NCBI GenBank assembly: GCA_902766655.1 | Contig: CACXEL010000078.1 | Coordinates: 1-31,177 of the forward strand | Length of the DNA stretch: 31,177 nucleotides | Direction of reading: 5' to 3' | Source: an uncultured Lachnospiraceae bacterium | GTDB lineage: Bacteria; Bacillota; Clostridia; Lachnospirales; Lachnospiraceae | Part shown: positions 15,426 through 22,528 of the stretch, in pieces | How positions within the stretch are numbered: the stretch's first letter is position 1 | Layout: every line of letters begins with the position of its first letter | Translations under genes and position numbers: made by a program | Notes under the pieces: generated by a model | Databases searched by the model: none | Seen by the model: only the letters and a program-made list of their open reading frames with translations | What the model was told of the DNA's origin: nothing

Positions 15426-16468
15426 GAGGTCTCAGAAAATACCTGACCCCCTTCGCCCCCGACCAGAGCGGCGCGGTCTCCGTCCTCTACGAGCTGGGCG
15501 GCCTGGTCGTCATCTGCGACGCCGGCGGCTGCGCCGGCAACGTCTGCGGCTTCGACGAGCCCAGGTGGCACACCATGCGGAGCGCCGTCTTCAGCGCCGG
15601 TCTCCGGGACATGGACGCCATCATGGGCCGGGACAAGAAGCTGGTCGCGGAGCTGGTGACCGCCTCCCGGGCCCTCGAGCCCGCCTTCGCGGCCGTCGTC
15701 GGCACACCCGTCCCCTCCGTCATCGGCACGGACTACACCGCCCTCCGCCGGATGGCCGAGCGGGAACTCACGATTCCCGTCCTCACCGTCGACACCACCG
15801 GCATGCAGCTCTACGACAAGGGCGCGGAGAAGGCCTACCTGGCTCTCATGCAGACCTTCGCCAGGGAAAAACTGCCCGTGAAGCCGGGGCTCATTGGGGT
15901 CCTGGGCGTGAATCCCCTGGACATGAGCTCCCTGGACGCCGATAAAGCCATTACCCGGGCCCTCCTCGCCGAAGGTGCGGACGAAGTCCGCTGCTACGGC
16001 ATGGGCGGAACCCTCGAGGACGTCCGCCGGGCCTCGGAGGCGGAGAAGAACATCGTCGCCTCCCCCTCCGGCCTCAAGGCCGCCCGGTATCTGGAGAAGA
16101 CCTTCGGCACGCCCTTCGAGGTCCGCGACCCCCTGGCCGCCTCCCTCCTCGAAAGCTGCTGCCTGCCGGCTGACCTGACGGGCAAAAAGATCCTCCTGAA
16201 CGACCAGCTGGTCCGGGCGGACAGCCTGCGGCGCCTCCTTACGGCCCGCGGCGCCGATACCGTCACGGCCGCCACCTGGTTCATGCCCTGCCCGCCCTGC
16301 GAGGCGGCGGGCGACGCCCGCCTCAAGGAGGAGGATGACTACGCCTCCCTGGCGGAAAATTACGACATTCTGATCGGCGACCCGGTCCTTAAGAGCCTGG
16401 TCCCCGGTTTCCGCGGGACCTTCGTCCCCCTTGCCTCCTTCCCTGTGTCGGGCAAGCTGCTGAAGTGA
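15422..16468 (+). CDS. Nitrogenase component-1-like protein, beta/K-type, copy 1
   Basis: A 348-residue component-1 homologue that should form a heterotetramer with the preceding D-type protein. The N-terminal block SGAVSVLYELGGLVVICDAGG is followed by C37 (in GGCAGNVCG); C32 and C42 lie beside it. The place where NifK has its third P-cluster cysteine reads VGTPVPSVIGTD (93-104) with no cysteine, so any bridging cluster must be simpler than the [8Fe-7S] P-cluster, as in BchNB-like enzymes. Start ATG at 15422 overlaps the previous stop; GGAGG lies 8-12 nt upstream. Clear paralogue of the protein at 24040. Confidence 0.85.
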   Translation: MRGLRKYLTPFAPDQSGAVSVLYELGGLVVICDAGGCAGNVCGFDEPRWHTMRSAVFSAGLRDMDAIMGRDKKLVAELVTASRALEPAFAAVVGTPVPSVIGTDYTALRRMAERELTIPVLTVDTTGMQLYDKGAEKAYLALMQTFAREKLPVKPGLIGVLGVNPLDMSSLDADKAITRALLAEGADEVRCYGMGGTLEDVRRASEAEKNIVASPSGLKAARYLEKTFGTPFEVRDPLAASLLESCCLPADLTGKKILLNDQLVRADSLRRLLTARGADTVTAATWFMPCPPCEAAGDARLKEEDDYASLAENYDILIGDPVLKSLVPGFRGTFVPLASFPVSGKLLK

Positions 16469-16479
16469 GACAGAAAAGG

Positions 16480-16592
16480 AGCGTCCGCCTCGCTTCTCGG
16501 GCAGGCTTCATGCGGATAAGCATGAGCAGCTTCGCCTCACGGCCAGGCTTCCTCTGGAAAACAGCGTCCGCTCTGACTCACGGCCAGGCTTC
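16480..16592. repeat. Direct repeats in the spacer before hypF
   Basis: A 30-base word beginning AGCGTCCGC and ending CAGGCTTC occurs at 16480-16509 and 16563-16592; its second half (CTCACGGCCAGGCTTC) recurs at 16536-16551. No gene is visible in this 200-nt spacer. Confidence 0.6.
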
Positions 16593-16616
16593 TACATCGA
16601 CAGCCTTCTGAAGGAA

Positions 16617-16651
16617 GGTGAAACAAGAAGGCGCCTGCCCCTTGTTTCACC
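16617..16651 (+). repeat. Hairpin just upstream of hypF
   Basis: Perfect 11-bp arms, GGTGAAACAAG and CTTGTTTCACC, around a 13-base loop that itself contains the palindrome GGCGCC. There is no T-run, so it is not a standard terminator. It ends 17 nt before the chosen hypF ATG and could protect or gate the hypF message. Confidence 0.6.
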
Positions 16652-16668
16652 CCCAGGATCTATTACTT

Positions 16669-18978
16669 ATGAATAATAAAACCATCACCAGGCGGATCCG
16701 CGTCTACGGAATCGTCCAGGGCGTCGGCTTCCGGCCCACCGTGAGCCGCCACGCCATGGAGACCGGGATCCGCGGCACCGTATCCAACAAGGGTCCTTAC
16801 GTGGAGATCTACGCCCAGGGCACGGAGGACCAGGTCGAAGCCTTCCTCACGGCCCTGCGGGAGATGCCGCCCAGGCGGGCAGCCATCCTCAAGATCGACG
16901 TGCGGGATAAGGGGGAAATGCCTTCATTTTCCGGCTTCGAGATCATCGAGAGCGTGAAAAAGCGCGGGGAGATCTTCATCTCGCCTGACATCGCCATCTG
17001 CGACGACTGCAAGCGGGAGCTCTTCGACAAAAATGACCGCCGCTACCTCCACCCCTTCATCAACTGCACCTCCTGCGGGCCCAGGCTGACCATCCTCGAC
17101 GCCCTGCCCTACGACCGGGAGCGGACCTCCATGAAGGTATTTCCCATGTGCCCGGCCTGCGCGGCCGAGTACTACGACCCGGCCACCCGCCGCTACGACG
17201 CCCAGCCGGTCTGCTGCAACGACTGCGGCCCCGAGTACTACCTTCTGGGTGGGCTGGAGCGCAGACGCGCTGCCATCACCAGGGCCCGGAAGATCATCGC
17301 CGGCGGCGGAGTCGTCGCTGTCAAGGGCATCGGCGGCTTCCACCTGGCCTGCGACGCCACGAACCCGGAGGCCGTGAAGCTCCTTCGGACCCGCAAGCAC
17401 CGGCCCATGAAGCCCTTCGCCATCATGATGCGGGACATGGACACGGTCCGCAGGGAATGCGCCGTTCCCGACCCCGCCATGGAGGACATCCTCACCGGGC
17501 ACCAGAAGCCCATCCTGCTCCTGCCCAAGCTTTCGGGCGGAAATGTCTGCCCCGAGGCGGCGCCTGACAACCCCAAGCTGGGCGTCATGCTGCCCTACGC
17601 GCCGATCCACCTGCTGCTCTTCGACTACGACGACGGGATCCAAATGCCCGACTGCCTGGTCATGACCAGCGGCAACGTCTCCGGCGCCCCCATCTGCCGG
17701 GACGACGAGGAGGCGGAGCGGGAGCTTGGTCCCCTGTGCGATGCCATCCTCTCCCACGGCCGCATGATCCGGATCCGTGCGGATGACACCGTCATGGATT
17801 TCTTCGAGGGCCGGCCCTACATGATCCGGCGGTCGAGAGGCTACGCGCCGCTTCCCTTCCTGCTGGGCGACGACTTCGCGGAGCCGGTCATCGGGATCGG
17901 CGGAGAGCTGAAGAACACCTTCTGCATCGGGAGTGGGGGCATTTTCTACCCGTCGCCCTACGTGGGCGACCTGGAGGACATCCGGACCGTCCGGGCCCTC
18001 CGCGAGACTGTCCGCCGCTTTGAGACCCTGCTCGAGACCGAGCCGAAGACCGTTGCGGCCGACCTCCACCCCCGCTACAACTCCCTGGCCGTCGCCGAGG
18101 AGATGGGGCTGCCGCTCATAAAGTTCCAGCACCACTACGCCCACATCCTCTCCTGTATGGCGGAAAATGAATGCACGGACAGGGTCGTCGGCATTTCCTT
18201 CGACGGCACCGGCTACGGGACGGACGGCACCATCTGGGGCGGTGAGATCCTCCTCTGCGACTTCGACGGCTTCACCCGGGCTGGCCACATCAGCCCCTTC
18301 CTCCACGTCGGCGGCGATATCGCCTCCAAAGAAGGCTGGCGCATAGCCGTATCCATGCTTCGCGGCATTTACGGGGATGAGGCCCCCGCCATCGTCCGCC
18401 GGCTGAATCTCGCGGAGGAAATGCCCGCCAAGGTCGTCATGACCATGGCCGACCGGAAAATGAACGCCGTCCCCTCCACCTCCGCCGGCCGCCTCTTCGA
18501 CGCAGTCAGCGCCATCTGCGGTATCCGCCTCTCCTCCACCTTCGAGGGCGAGGCCTCCATGGCCCTGGAGTTCGCCGCGGAGCGGTACGAGGCGGCCCAT
18601 CCGGGCGACCTGCCGAAGACGGACCTCCATCCCCTTCCGGCGGAAAATGAATGCATTCTCCCGACCGACGCCCTCGTTCGGGAGATCACAGATAAACGGC
18701 TCGCAGGGGAAGACCCGGACAGGCTGGCCTGCCTCTTCCACGAAGCGCTGGCGCAGATGGCCGCGGAAGCTGCCATCCGGACCGGGGCGGAGGCCGGCAT
18801 CCGCACAGCCGCCCTCTCCGGCGGCTGTTACCAGAACCTGCTGCTGACCCGCCTCACGGCGGAAAAGCTCAGGCAGGCCGGCTTTAAGGTCCTGCTCCAC
18901 AGCCAGATCCCGCCCAACGACGGCGGCATCGCCCTCGGCCAGGCCGCCGCCGCGGCCTACCGCCGACATAAAAATTGA
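16669..18978 (+). CDS. hypF: Carbamoyltransferase HypF
   Basis: A 769-residue HypF, which uses carbamoyl phosphate and ATP to carbamoylate HypE, the first step of cyanide-ligand synthesis for [NiFe] hydrogenases. All domains are present in order: acylphosphatase (VYGIVQGVGFRPT, 12-24), zinc-binding cysteine pairs (C111/C114, C133/C136, C161/C164, C183/C186), YrdC-like (VVAVKGIGGFHLACDA), and the Kae1-like domain with HHYAHILSCMAEN. A GTG-started frame extends 17 codons upstream, but that GTG sits inside a hairpin and the family normally starts near RRIRVYG, so the ATG at 16669 is used. hypC follows after a hairpin. Confidence 0.97.
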   Translation: MNNKTITRRIRVYGIVQGVGFRPTVSRHAMETGIRGTVSNKGPYVEIYAQGTEDQVEAFLTALREMPPRRAAILKIDVRDKGEMPSFSGFEIIESVKKRGEIFISPDIAICDDCKRELFDKNDRRYLHPFINCTSCGPRLTILDALPYDRERTSMKVFPMCPACAAEYYDPATRRYDAQPVCCNDCGPEYYLLGGLERRRAAITRARKIIAGGGVVAVKGIGGFHLACDATNPEAVKLLRTRKHRPMKPFAIMMRDMDTVRRECAVPDPAMEDILTGHQKPILLLPKLSGGNVCPEAAPDNPKLGVMLPYAPIHLLLFDYDDGIQMPDCLVMTSGNVSGAPICRDDEEAERELGPLCDAILSHGRMIRIRADDTVMDFFEGRPYMIRRSRGYAPLPFLLGDDFAEPVIGIGGELKNTFCIGSGGIFYPSPYVGDLEDIRTVRALRETVRRFETLLETEPKTVAADLHPRYNSLAVAEEMGLPLIKFQHHYAHILSCMAENECTDRVVGISFDGTGYGTDGTIWGGEILLCDFDGFTRAGHISPFLHVGGDIASKEGWRIAVSMLRGIYGDEAPAIVRRLNLAEEMPAKVVMTMADRKMNAVPSTSAGRLFDAVSAICGIRLSSTFEGEASMALEFAAERYEAAHPGDLPKTDLHPLPAENECILPTDALVREITDKRLAGEDPDRLACLFHEALAQMAAEAAIRTGAEAGIRTAALSGGCYQNLLLTRLTAEKLRQAGFKVLLHSQIPPNDGGIALGQAAAAAYRRHKN

Positions 18979-18982
18979 CTTT

Positions 18983-19039
18983 GGGAATCAGGGACGGACC
19001 TTTTTCCCAAAATGGGAAAAAGGTCCGTCCCTGATTCCC
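18983..19039 (+). repeat. Perfect 27-bp hairpin between hypF and hypC (GGGACGGTCC family)
   Basis: Arms GGGAATCAGGGACGGACC... (18983-19009) and exact complement (19013-19039) around AAA. The 3' arm ends in GATTCCC without a T-run. It starts 4 nt after the hypF stop and ends 24 nt before hypC. It could stop transcription, or act as an RNA-stability barrier that sets different levels of hypF and hypCDE. Confidence 0.85.
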
Positions 19040-19063
19040 ATATCGATCAAGGAGGAAAATACC

Positions 19064-19276
19064 ATGTGTGTAGGTTTATCCGCTAAAGTAGTGAAAGTTT
19101 CCAACGGCACGGCCATCGTGGACGCCTCCGGCGCCCGCCGCACCGTCTCCGCCGACCTGATCCGTGACCTGGTCCCCGGCGATTACGTCATGGTCCACGC
19201 CGGCTGCGCCATCGCCAAAATCACGGACGACGACGACAAGGAATCCGACGACGTCATGGAGAGTATGTTCTTATGA
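19064..19276 (+). CDS. hypC: [NiFe]-hydrogenase maturation chaperone HypC
   Basis: A 70-residue HypC/HybG-family protein starting with the essential MC (Cys2, which binds the Fe(CN)2CO unit and the hydrogenase precursor), then GLSAKVV and the OB-fold core to PGDYVMVHAGCAIAKI. It forms the scaffold complex with HypD. AAGGAGG lies upstream of the ATG at 19064. Its last codons overlap hypD by four bases. The family is normally about 75-90 residues, so this is a short but complete member. Confidence 0.95.
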   Translation: MCVGLSAKVVKVSNGTAIVDASGARRTVSADLIRDLVPGDYVMVHAGCAIAKITDDDDKESDDVMESMFL

Positions 19277-20322
19277 GTGAAGAAGCCAAGCGCAAAGCGA
19301 TTGATATCATTTCCCATTATGACGGGAGGCCGCTGAGGATCATGGAGGTCTGCGGGACCCACACCCACGAGATCTTCCGCCTGGGCATCCGCAGAATTCT
19401 CTCCCCCAAGATCAAGCTGATCTCCGGGCCGGGGTGCCCGGTCTGCGTGACGCCGGTGGGCTTCATCGACGAGGCCATTTTCCTGGCCCTGGAGAAGCAC
19501 GCGACCATCACGACCTTCGGCGACCTGGTCCGCGTGCCCGGCACGAAGAAGTCCCTGGCGGCCGCCAGGGCAGAGGGCGCCAGGGTCCAGATCGTCTACT
19601 CCCCGCTGGACGCCCTGGAGTACGCCAAAGAACATCCCGAGGAGGAGGTCGTCTTCCTCTCCGTGGGCTTTGAAACCACTGTGCCGGTCTGCTGCCTGGC
19701 CGTGAAGAAGGCCGCCGGGGAAGGCATCACCAACTTCTCGCTCCTCGTGGCCAACAAGACCATGCCCATGGCCTACGCGGCCCTCAAGGGGAGCGCGGAT
19801 ATTTTCCTCTATCCGGGACACGTCAACGCCATCACCGGCACCTCGGTCTGCGAAGACCTGGTCAAGGAGGGCGTGAGCGGCGTCGTGGCCGGCTTCACCG
19901 CCAAGGAGCTGGTGACCGCCCTGGCCGTCGCCGTGACGAACGCGGAGAAGGGCGAGCCTTTCTTCGTCAACGCCTACCCCCGCGTCGTCAAGCCGGAGGG
20001 CAGCCCCGAGGGCATGGCCATCATGGAGGAAATGATGGAGCCCTGCGACACCGAGTGGCGCGGCCTGGGCGTCATCCCCATGTCCGGCCTGAAGCTTCGT
20101 GACGAATACGCTGCCTTCGACGCCAGGCGCAAATTCAACGTTTCCGGCATCGAAGGCCATGCGAACCCCGGCTGCCGCTGCGGACAGATCTTAAAGGGCG
20201 AGCTCACCCCGCCCGAGTGCCCGCTCTTCAAAAAGGTCTGCAATCCGCTCCACCCGGTGGGGGCCTGCATGGTCTCCGGCGAGGGCGCCTGCAGCGCCTG
20301 GTACCAGTACGGCGAGAGCTGA
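19273..20322 (+). CDS. hypD: Hydrogenase maturation protein HypD
   Basis: A 349-residue HypD, the iron-sulfur scaffold on which Fe(CN)2CO is built with HypC and HypE. The N-terminal active-site motif EVCGTHTHEI has C27, then GPGCPVCVTP has C55 and C58. The C-terminal [4Fe-4S] motif runs from HANPGCRCGQI through ECPLFKKVC to GACMVSGEGACSAWY. Full length and translationally coupled to hypC (ATGA overlap). In a normal genome this serves [NiFe] hydrogenases; no hydrogenase gene is in the window. Confidence 0.97.
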   Translation: MSEEAKRKAIDIISHYDGRPLRIMEVCGTHTHEIFRLGIRRILSPKIKLISGPGCPVCVTPVGFIDEAIFLALEKHATITTFGDLVRVPGTKKSLAAARAEGARVQIVYSPLDALEYAKEHPEEEVVFLSVGFETTVPVCCLAVKKAAGEGITNFSLLVANKTMPMAYAALKGSADIFLYPGHVNAITGTSVCEDLVKEGVSGVVAGFTAKELVTALAVAVTNAEKGEPFFVNAYPRVVKPEGSPEGMAIMEEMMEPCDTEWRGLGVIPMSGLKLRDEYAAFDARRKFNVSGIEGHANPGCRCGQILKGELTPPECPLFKKVCNPLHPVGACMVSGEGACSAWYQYGES

Positions 20323-20382
20323 TCTCCGCGGGAAATGCAGACACGACCCAGCCCTGGCATGCCTCCCGGGCCTGTGCTGATT

Positions 20383-20520
20383 CCTGCCGCAGACGGACAC
20401 GCTGCAAGGACCTGAACAGGCTCCTGCAGCAGACGGACACGCTGCCCGGACATGCGCTGACTCCTGCCGCAGACGGACACGCTGCCCGGACATGCGCTGA
20501 CTCCTGCCGCACGGACACAG
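20383..20520. repeat. 40-bp tandem repeat between hypD and hypE
   Basis: Three full units, at 20383-20422, 20423-20462 and 20463-20502, plus a partial fourth to 20520; each unit starts CCTGC(C/A)GCAGACGGACAC. Units two and three are nearly identical, unit one has diverged in its second half. The period is not a multiple of three and the spacer has no supported gene. A related word (CGCAGACGGA) also occurs in the low-complexity tail of the first D-type gene. Confidence 0.8.
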
Positions 20521-20594
20521 TTCACCTGAATCGGGGCCGGGTCTCATTTTCCTGTCCGACACAATCAATCCTGACTATCACAGAGGTATCCCAA

Positions 20595-21599
20595 ATGAGC
20601 GATATGGTAACCCTGGCACACGGTGCCGGCGGCCGTCAGACTTCCGAGCTGATCGACCGCGTCTTCAAAGCCAATTTCGAAAATCCCCTCCTGACGGCCG
20701 ACGACGCGGCCGTCCTCGACGCCCCCGCGGGCAAGCTGGCCATGACCACCGACGGTTTCATCGTCTCTCCGGCCTTCTTCCCGGGCGGCAACATCGGCAA
20801 GCTCTCCATCTGCGGCACGGTCAACGACCTGGCCTGCATGGGTGCGAAGCCTCTCTATCTAAGCTGCGCCTTCGTCATCGAGGAGGGCTATCCCATGGAC
20901 AAGCTGGAGGAGATCGCTGAGGCCATGGCCGCCACGGCCAAAAAGGCCGGCGTCAGGATCGTCTCCGGCGACACCAAGGTGGCCGGCAAGGGCCAGGCCG
21001 ACGGCGTCTTCATCACCACCACCGGCGTCGGCGCGATCCTGCCCGGTGTCTCCACCTCCGGCGCTTTTGCCCGCCCCGGCGACGCGGTCATCGTGACCGG
21101 CGACGTGGGCCGGCACGGCTGCACGGTCCTTCTGGCCCGCGACGAGTTCGGCATCGAAGCCGACGTGACGAGCGACTGCGCTCCCCTCTGGGACTCCGTC
21201 CAGGCCCTCCTGAATGAGACCACCGACGTCCACGTGATCCGCGACGCGACCCGCGGCGGCGTCGGCACCGTCCTCTACGAGATCGCCGGCCAGAGCAAGG
21301 TCGGCGTCCGCCTGGACGCCGCCTCCGTCCCGGTGGCCCCGGGTGTCCGCGGCGTCTGCGGCATGCTGGGCCTCGAGCCCCTCTACCTGGCCTGCGAAGG
21401 CCGCCTGGTCGTGGTGGCCCCCAAAGACAAGGCCGACGCGATCGTCGCGGCCCTCCGCACCGTGGAGGAGTCCGCCGGCGCAGCCATCATCGGCGAGATC
21501 ACAGCCGACCACCCCGGCCGCGTCGTCATGACCACGGAAATCGGCGCCGAAACGATCCTGCCCCAGCCGGGCGGAGAGCTGCTGCCGCGTATCTGCTGA
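20595..21599 (+). CDS. hypE: Hydrogenase maturation protein HypE
   Basis: A 334-residue HypE of the PurM/ThiL-like ATPase fold. It dehydrates the HypF-made thiocarbamate on its C-terminal cysteine to thiocyanate, which is passed to HypCD as the CN ligand. Landmarks are AHGAGGRQTSELI, DDAAVLDAP, GDTKVAGKGQADG and the essential C-terminal PRIC (Cys334). The frame is open a long way upstream through the tandem repeats, but the ATG at 20595 has GAGGT 8 nt upstream and begins where the family does. With hypF, C and D this completes the CN/CO pathway; the nickel-insertion genes hypA and hypB are absent. Confidence 0.97.
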   Translation: MSDMVTLAHGAGGRQTSELIDRVFKANFENPLLTADDAAVLDAPAGKLAMTTDGFIVSPAFFPGGNIGKLSICGTVNDLACMGAKPLYLSCAFVIEEGYPMDKLEEIAEAMAATAKKAGVRIVSGDTKVAGKGQADGVFITTTGVGAILPGVSTSGAFARPGDAVIVTGDVGRHGCTVLLARDEFGIEADVTSDCAPLWDSVQALLNETTDVHVIRDATRGGVGTVLYEIAGQSKVGVRLDAASVPVAPGVRGVCGMLGLEPLYLACEGRLVVVAPKDKADAIVAALRTVEESAGAAIIGEITADHPGRVVMTTEIGAETILPQPGGELLPRIC

Positions 21600-21620
21600 C
21601 CCTATCTGCTGAAGCTTATG

Positions 21621-21681
21621 GGCCGGGCCGGCAGCGGGGCGTGAGGCTCCCCGTCCTGCGGCGAGAACTAGGGGCCCGGCC
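21621..21681 (+). repeat. Nested hairpin after hypE
   Basis: GGCCGGGCC (21621-21629) pairs with GGCCCGGCC (21673-21681); inside it CGGGG (21635) pairs with CCCCG (21649). It has no T-run. Its 3' arm touches the start of structured-element copy 1, so it may be part of the same block. Confidence 0.5.
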
Positions 21682-21862
21682 TGCGGAGGTCTCCTCTTTG
21701 CGGGACGCTCCCGCTCGCTCGGACTGGCAGCGGTACAGGTGGGGGACGGGGCCGGGCGGCCTGATTCCGCCCGGCCCGCGACCCCACGTAGGACTTTCGG
21801 GCAAGCCCGAAAGTCTAGTACCGGCCGTCCTCGGACGCCCTTAAAGAGGAGACCTCCGCAGG
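21680..21862 (+). repeat. Structured ~185-bp element, copy 1
   Basis: Perfect 20-bp terminal inverted repeats (CCTGCGGAGGTCTCCTCTTT and its complement at 21843-21862) enclose conserved flanks and two hairpins: TGGGG and GGGCCGGGCGG stems (21740-21786), then GACTTTCGGGC/GCCCGAAAGTC (21792-21815). Copy 2 at 22017-22203 has the same flanks and layout in inverse orientation. It has no supported protein. It could be a structured RNA, a MITE-like element, or both. Confidence 0.75.
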
Positions 21863-22016
21863 CCTCTCGTTATGGGAAGCCCGCAGGACAGTGGAGCCGA
21901 AGCACCGCTGCTGTCCCCAGGAATTCCCTTAAGAGGAGACCTCCGCAGGACAGATGGGCCGGCTCCTACCGAGGTTGGCTGTGTTACCGGCCCGTCTTTG
22001 GGTCTGCAGGCGGCCG
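21863..22016. repeat. Segment between the two structured elements
   Basis: It carries a fifth, solitary copy of the terminal motif (AAGAGGAGACCTCCGCAGG at 21931-21949), a direct repeat of the end of copy 1. A hairpin AGATGGGCCGG/CCGGCCCGTCT (21952-21962, 21987-21997, one G-U) and a GGACAG...CTGTCC pair (near 21886-21916) are also present. It may be the remnant of a third element. Confidence 0.55.
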
Positions 22017-22203
22017 CCGCCCGGATGTCTCCTCTCTGAGGGCGTCCGAGGACGGCCGGTACTTAGAGGGCCGGGCCCGTGAGGGCACGGGCCTCTTTCC
22101 TGGGTGAGGGCAGGTTTCGCAGAAACCGCCCTCGTCCCAGGCTTGGTACCGCTGCCAGTCCGAGCGAGCGAGAGCGTCCCGAAGAGAGGAGACATCCGGG
22201 CGG
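22017..22203 (-). repeat. Structured ~185-bp element, copy 2 (inverted)
   Basis: Perfect 21-bp ends CCGCCCGGATGTCTCCTC... and complement at 22183-22203. The flanks match copy 1 in reverse almost base for base (22146-22182 against 21700-21736; 22037-22060 against 21819-21842). The interior hairpins differ in sequence from copy 1 but pair again: CCTGGG/CCCAGG with GGTTTC/GAAACC (22099-22141), and AGAGG/CCTCT enclosing CCCGTG/CACGGG (22065-22096). Confidence 0.75.
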
Positions 22204-22264
22204 CGGCCAGACTGAAGGCCCATCAGACGGACCGCGGTTCGCTGTATGTGAAAGGAAGATCGGA

Positions 22265-22528
22265 ATGGAAACAAGAGTTGCTGTTATTTCCATTATTGTG
22301 GAGAAGAATGCCGATACGGAGGAGCTGAACAGGCTGCTCTCGGAGGCGAGGGATTATATTATCGGCAGAATGGGGATTCCGTACAGGACGAAGGGGATCA
22401 ACATTATCTGCGTGGCAATCGATGCGCCGCAGGACGTGACGAGCGCGCTGACGGGGAAGATCGGGCGGCTGCCGGGGATCACGACCAAGGCTGCCTACTC
22501 CAAGGCGGGCGGCGGGGAGAGCGCATGA
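22265..22528 (+). CDS. TM1266-type putative iron-only hydrogenase system regulator
   Basis: An 87-residue ACT/ferredoxin-like small protein of the TM1266 family: VAVISIIVEK, then the helix ELNRLLSEARDYIIGRMGIPY and the strand INIICVAIDAP, ending GRLPGITTKAAYSK. Members of this family are found next to [FeFe]-hydrogenase maturation genes and are predicted, not proven, to regulate them. Here it heads the second half of the cluster, directly before the second D/K pair and hydF-hydE. AAAGGAAG lies about 7 nt upstream of the ATG. Its stop overlaps the next start (ATGA). Confidence 0.85.
   Translation: METRVAVISIIVEKNADTEELNRLLSEARDYIIGRMGIPYRTKGINIICVAIDAPQDVTSALTGKIGRLPGITTKAAYSKAGGGESA

Noticed and set aside
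13180..16468. CfbC/CfbD (coenzyme F430) or protochlorophyllide reductase assignment for the first H-D-K set
   Set aside because: The presence of separate D and K genes, the absence of other tetrapyrrole genes and the hyp/hyd neighbours argue against either; only the broad family is claimed.
16924..18969. 681-codon antisense frame across hypF
   Set aside because: The codon third-position GC bias of hypF keeps this frame open; all HypF domains are on the plus strand.
20383..20520. Possible CRISPR array
   Set aside because: The 40-bp units abut with no variable spacers, and there are no cas genes.
21680..22203. Complete transposon
   Set aside because: No transposase is encoded and I see no target-site duplication; it is listed as a repeat or structured element only.
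21601..22264. Several short open frames in the hypE-TM1266 spacer
   Set aside because: They run through inverted repeats in both directions, give Arg/Pro-rich nonsense and lack ribosome sites.
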